Positions 5,984 to 6,409 of a stretch of 6,409 nt of DNA are shown piece by piece. The notes beneath the pieces are model-generated. The model ran no database searches. It was given only the letters and a program-made list of their open reading frames with translations, and was not told the origin of the DNA. Both the position numbers and the translations under genes were made by a program. Origin of the DNA: an uncultured Roseovarius sp. (GTDB lineage Bacteria; Pseudomonadota; Alphaproteobacteria; Rhodobacterales; Rhodobacteraceae); NCBI GenBank assembly GCA_934501475.1, contig CAKSUL010000077.1:1-6409 (forward strand). Reading direction: 5' to 3'. How positions within the stretch are numbered: the first letter of the stretch is position 1; each line of letters begins with the position of its first letter.

Positions 5984-6409
5984 ATGGATATGACGACGGG
6001 ACTTGAGCGGAAATTCTGCCGGCTGGGCGACGGGTTGACCGTGACCGATGGCACGGCGATCGAAGGCTATGCCAGCCTGTTCGGTGATTGCGATCAGGGC
6101 GGTGATATCGTGGCCAAGGGGGCTTATCAGCGCTCGCTTGAGCGGCTGTCGCGTGACAGGCGGCAGGTCAAGATGCTGTGGCAGCATGACCCCGCGCAGC
6201 CCATCGGCATCTGGGACGAGGTGCGCGAGGATGCGCGCGGTCTTTATGTCAAAGGGCGTCTTCTGGACAGTGTGGCGCGGGGCCGTGAGGCGGCAGCGCT
6301 GATCGAGGCGGGCGCGATTGACGGGCTGTCGATCGGCTATCGCACGGTGCGGGCCACCAAGAATGACAAGGGCCGCAGGCTCTTGACCGAACTGGAGCTG
6401 TGGGAGGTG
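5984..6409 (+). CDS. GTA gp4-type prohead protease, HK97 family (partial, C-terminus beyond right edge)
   Basis: This protease trims the capsid protein and scaffold during head maturation. 142 codons are visible and remain open at the right edge. The fold markers are EGYASLFGDCDQGGDIVAKGAY (27-48), which is the conserved N-terminal strand region, the catalytic His68 in MLWQHDP (64-70), GLYVKGRLL (87-95) and the catalytic Ser116 in GAIDGLSIGYR (110-120). These are the hallmarks of peptidase family S78. The remaining part (ELELWEV and beyond) is cut. The ATG at 5984 directly follows an in-frame TAG (5981-5983), so no earlier start is possible, and AAGGA (5971-5975) lies eight bases upstream. 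The in-frame ATG at 5990, with GAGG (5977-5980) nine bases upstream, is an equally good alternative and is two codons shorter. The major capsid gene would be expected next. Confidence 0.94.
   Translation, partial: MDMTTGLERKFCRLGDGLTVTDGTAIEGYASLFGDCDQGGDIVAKGAYQRSLERLSRDRRQVKMLWQHDPAQPIGIWDEVREDARGLYVKGRLLDSVARGREAAALIEAGAIDGLSIGYRTVRATKNDKGRRLLTELELWEV

Noticed and set aside
1..6409. CRISPR array, tRNA, rRNA or insertion sequence
   Set aside because: No regularly spaced direct repeats, tRNA-like cloverleaf, rRNA-like segment, transposase motif or terminal inverted repeat was seen on reading both strands.

Overview
The window looks like chromosomal DNA of a GC-rich alphaproteobacterium, most likely a member of the Rhodobacteraceae/Roseobacter group. 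The assignment rests on protein families and gene order read by eye, not on a database search. Two divergent gene sets are separated by a 381-base intergenic region (2433-2813).

Left half, minus strand (1-2432): a polyamine-type (spermidine/putrescine) ABC importer operon, read right to left. It starts with the ATPase PotA (GTG start, strong ribosome site), followed by a PotB/PotH-type permease that overlaps it by four bases (ATGA), then a PotC/PotI-type permease that overlaps the previous gene by eight bases and runs off the left edge. The substrate-binding protein is not in the window.

Intergenic region: the right part holds a well-formed sigma70-like promoter on the plus strand (TTGACT, 17-base spacer, TATAGG, 2666-2694). 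It is followed within about 30 bases by a strong intrinsic-terminator hairpin with a GCGA loop and a T run (2721-2754). No plus-strand gene lies upstream of this hairpin, so it is either the end of a roughly 55-nt small RNA or a transcription attenuator in the leader of the genes to its right.

Right half, plus strand (2814-6409): the start of a gene transfer agent (GTA) structural cluster of the RcGTA type. The order is small terminase-like gp1, large terminase gp2, HK97-type portal gp3, a small coiled-coil/membrane-segment protein (gp3.5 type), and HK97-type prohead protease gp4, which is cut by the right edge. The major capsid gene should follow just outside. The genes are tightly packed: gp1 and gp2 probably overlap by about 149 bases, and portal and gp3.5 by eight. 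Together they encode the DNA-packaging motor, the portal through which DNA enters the head, and the capsid maturation protease. In RcGTA-like systems this machinery packages random pieces of host DNA.

The GTA is a known type of system. The less explained parts are the promoter-plus-terminator leader, the long dual-coding gp1/gp2 overlap with a TTG start, and a 19-codon micro-ORF whose stop overlaps the portal start codon.
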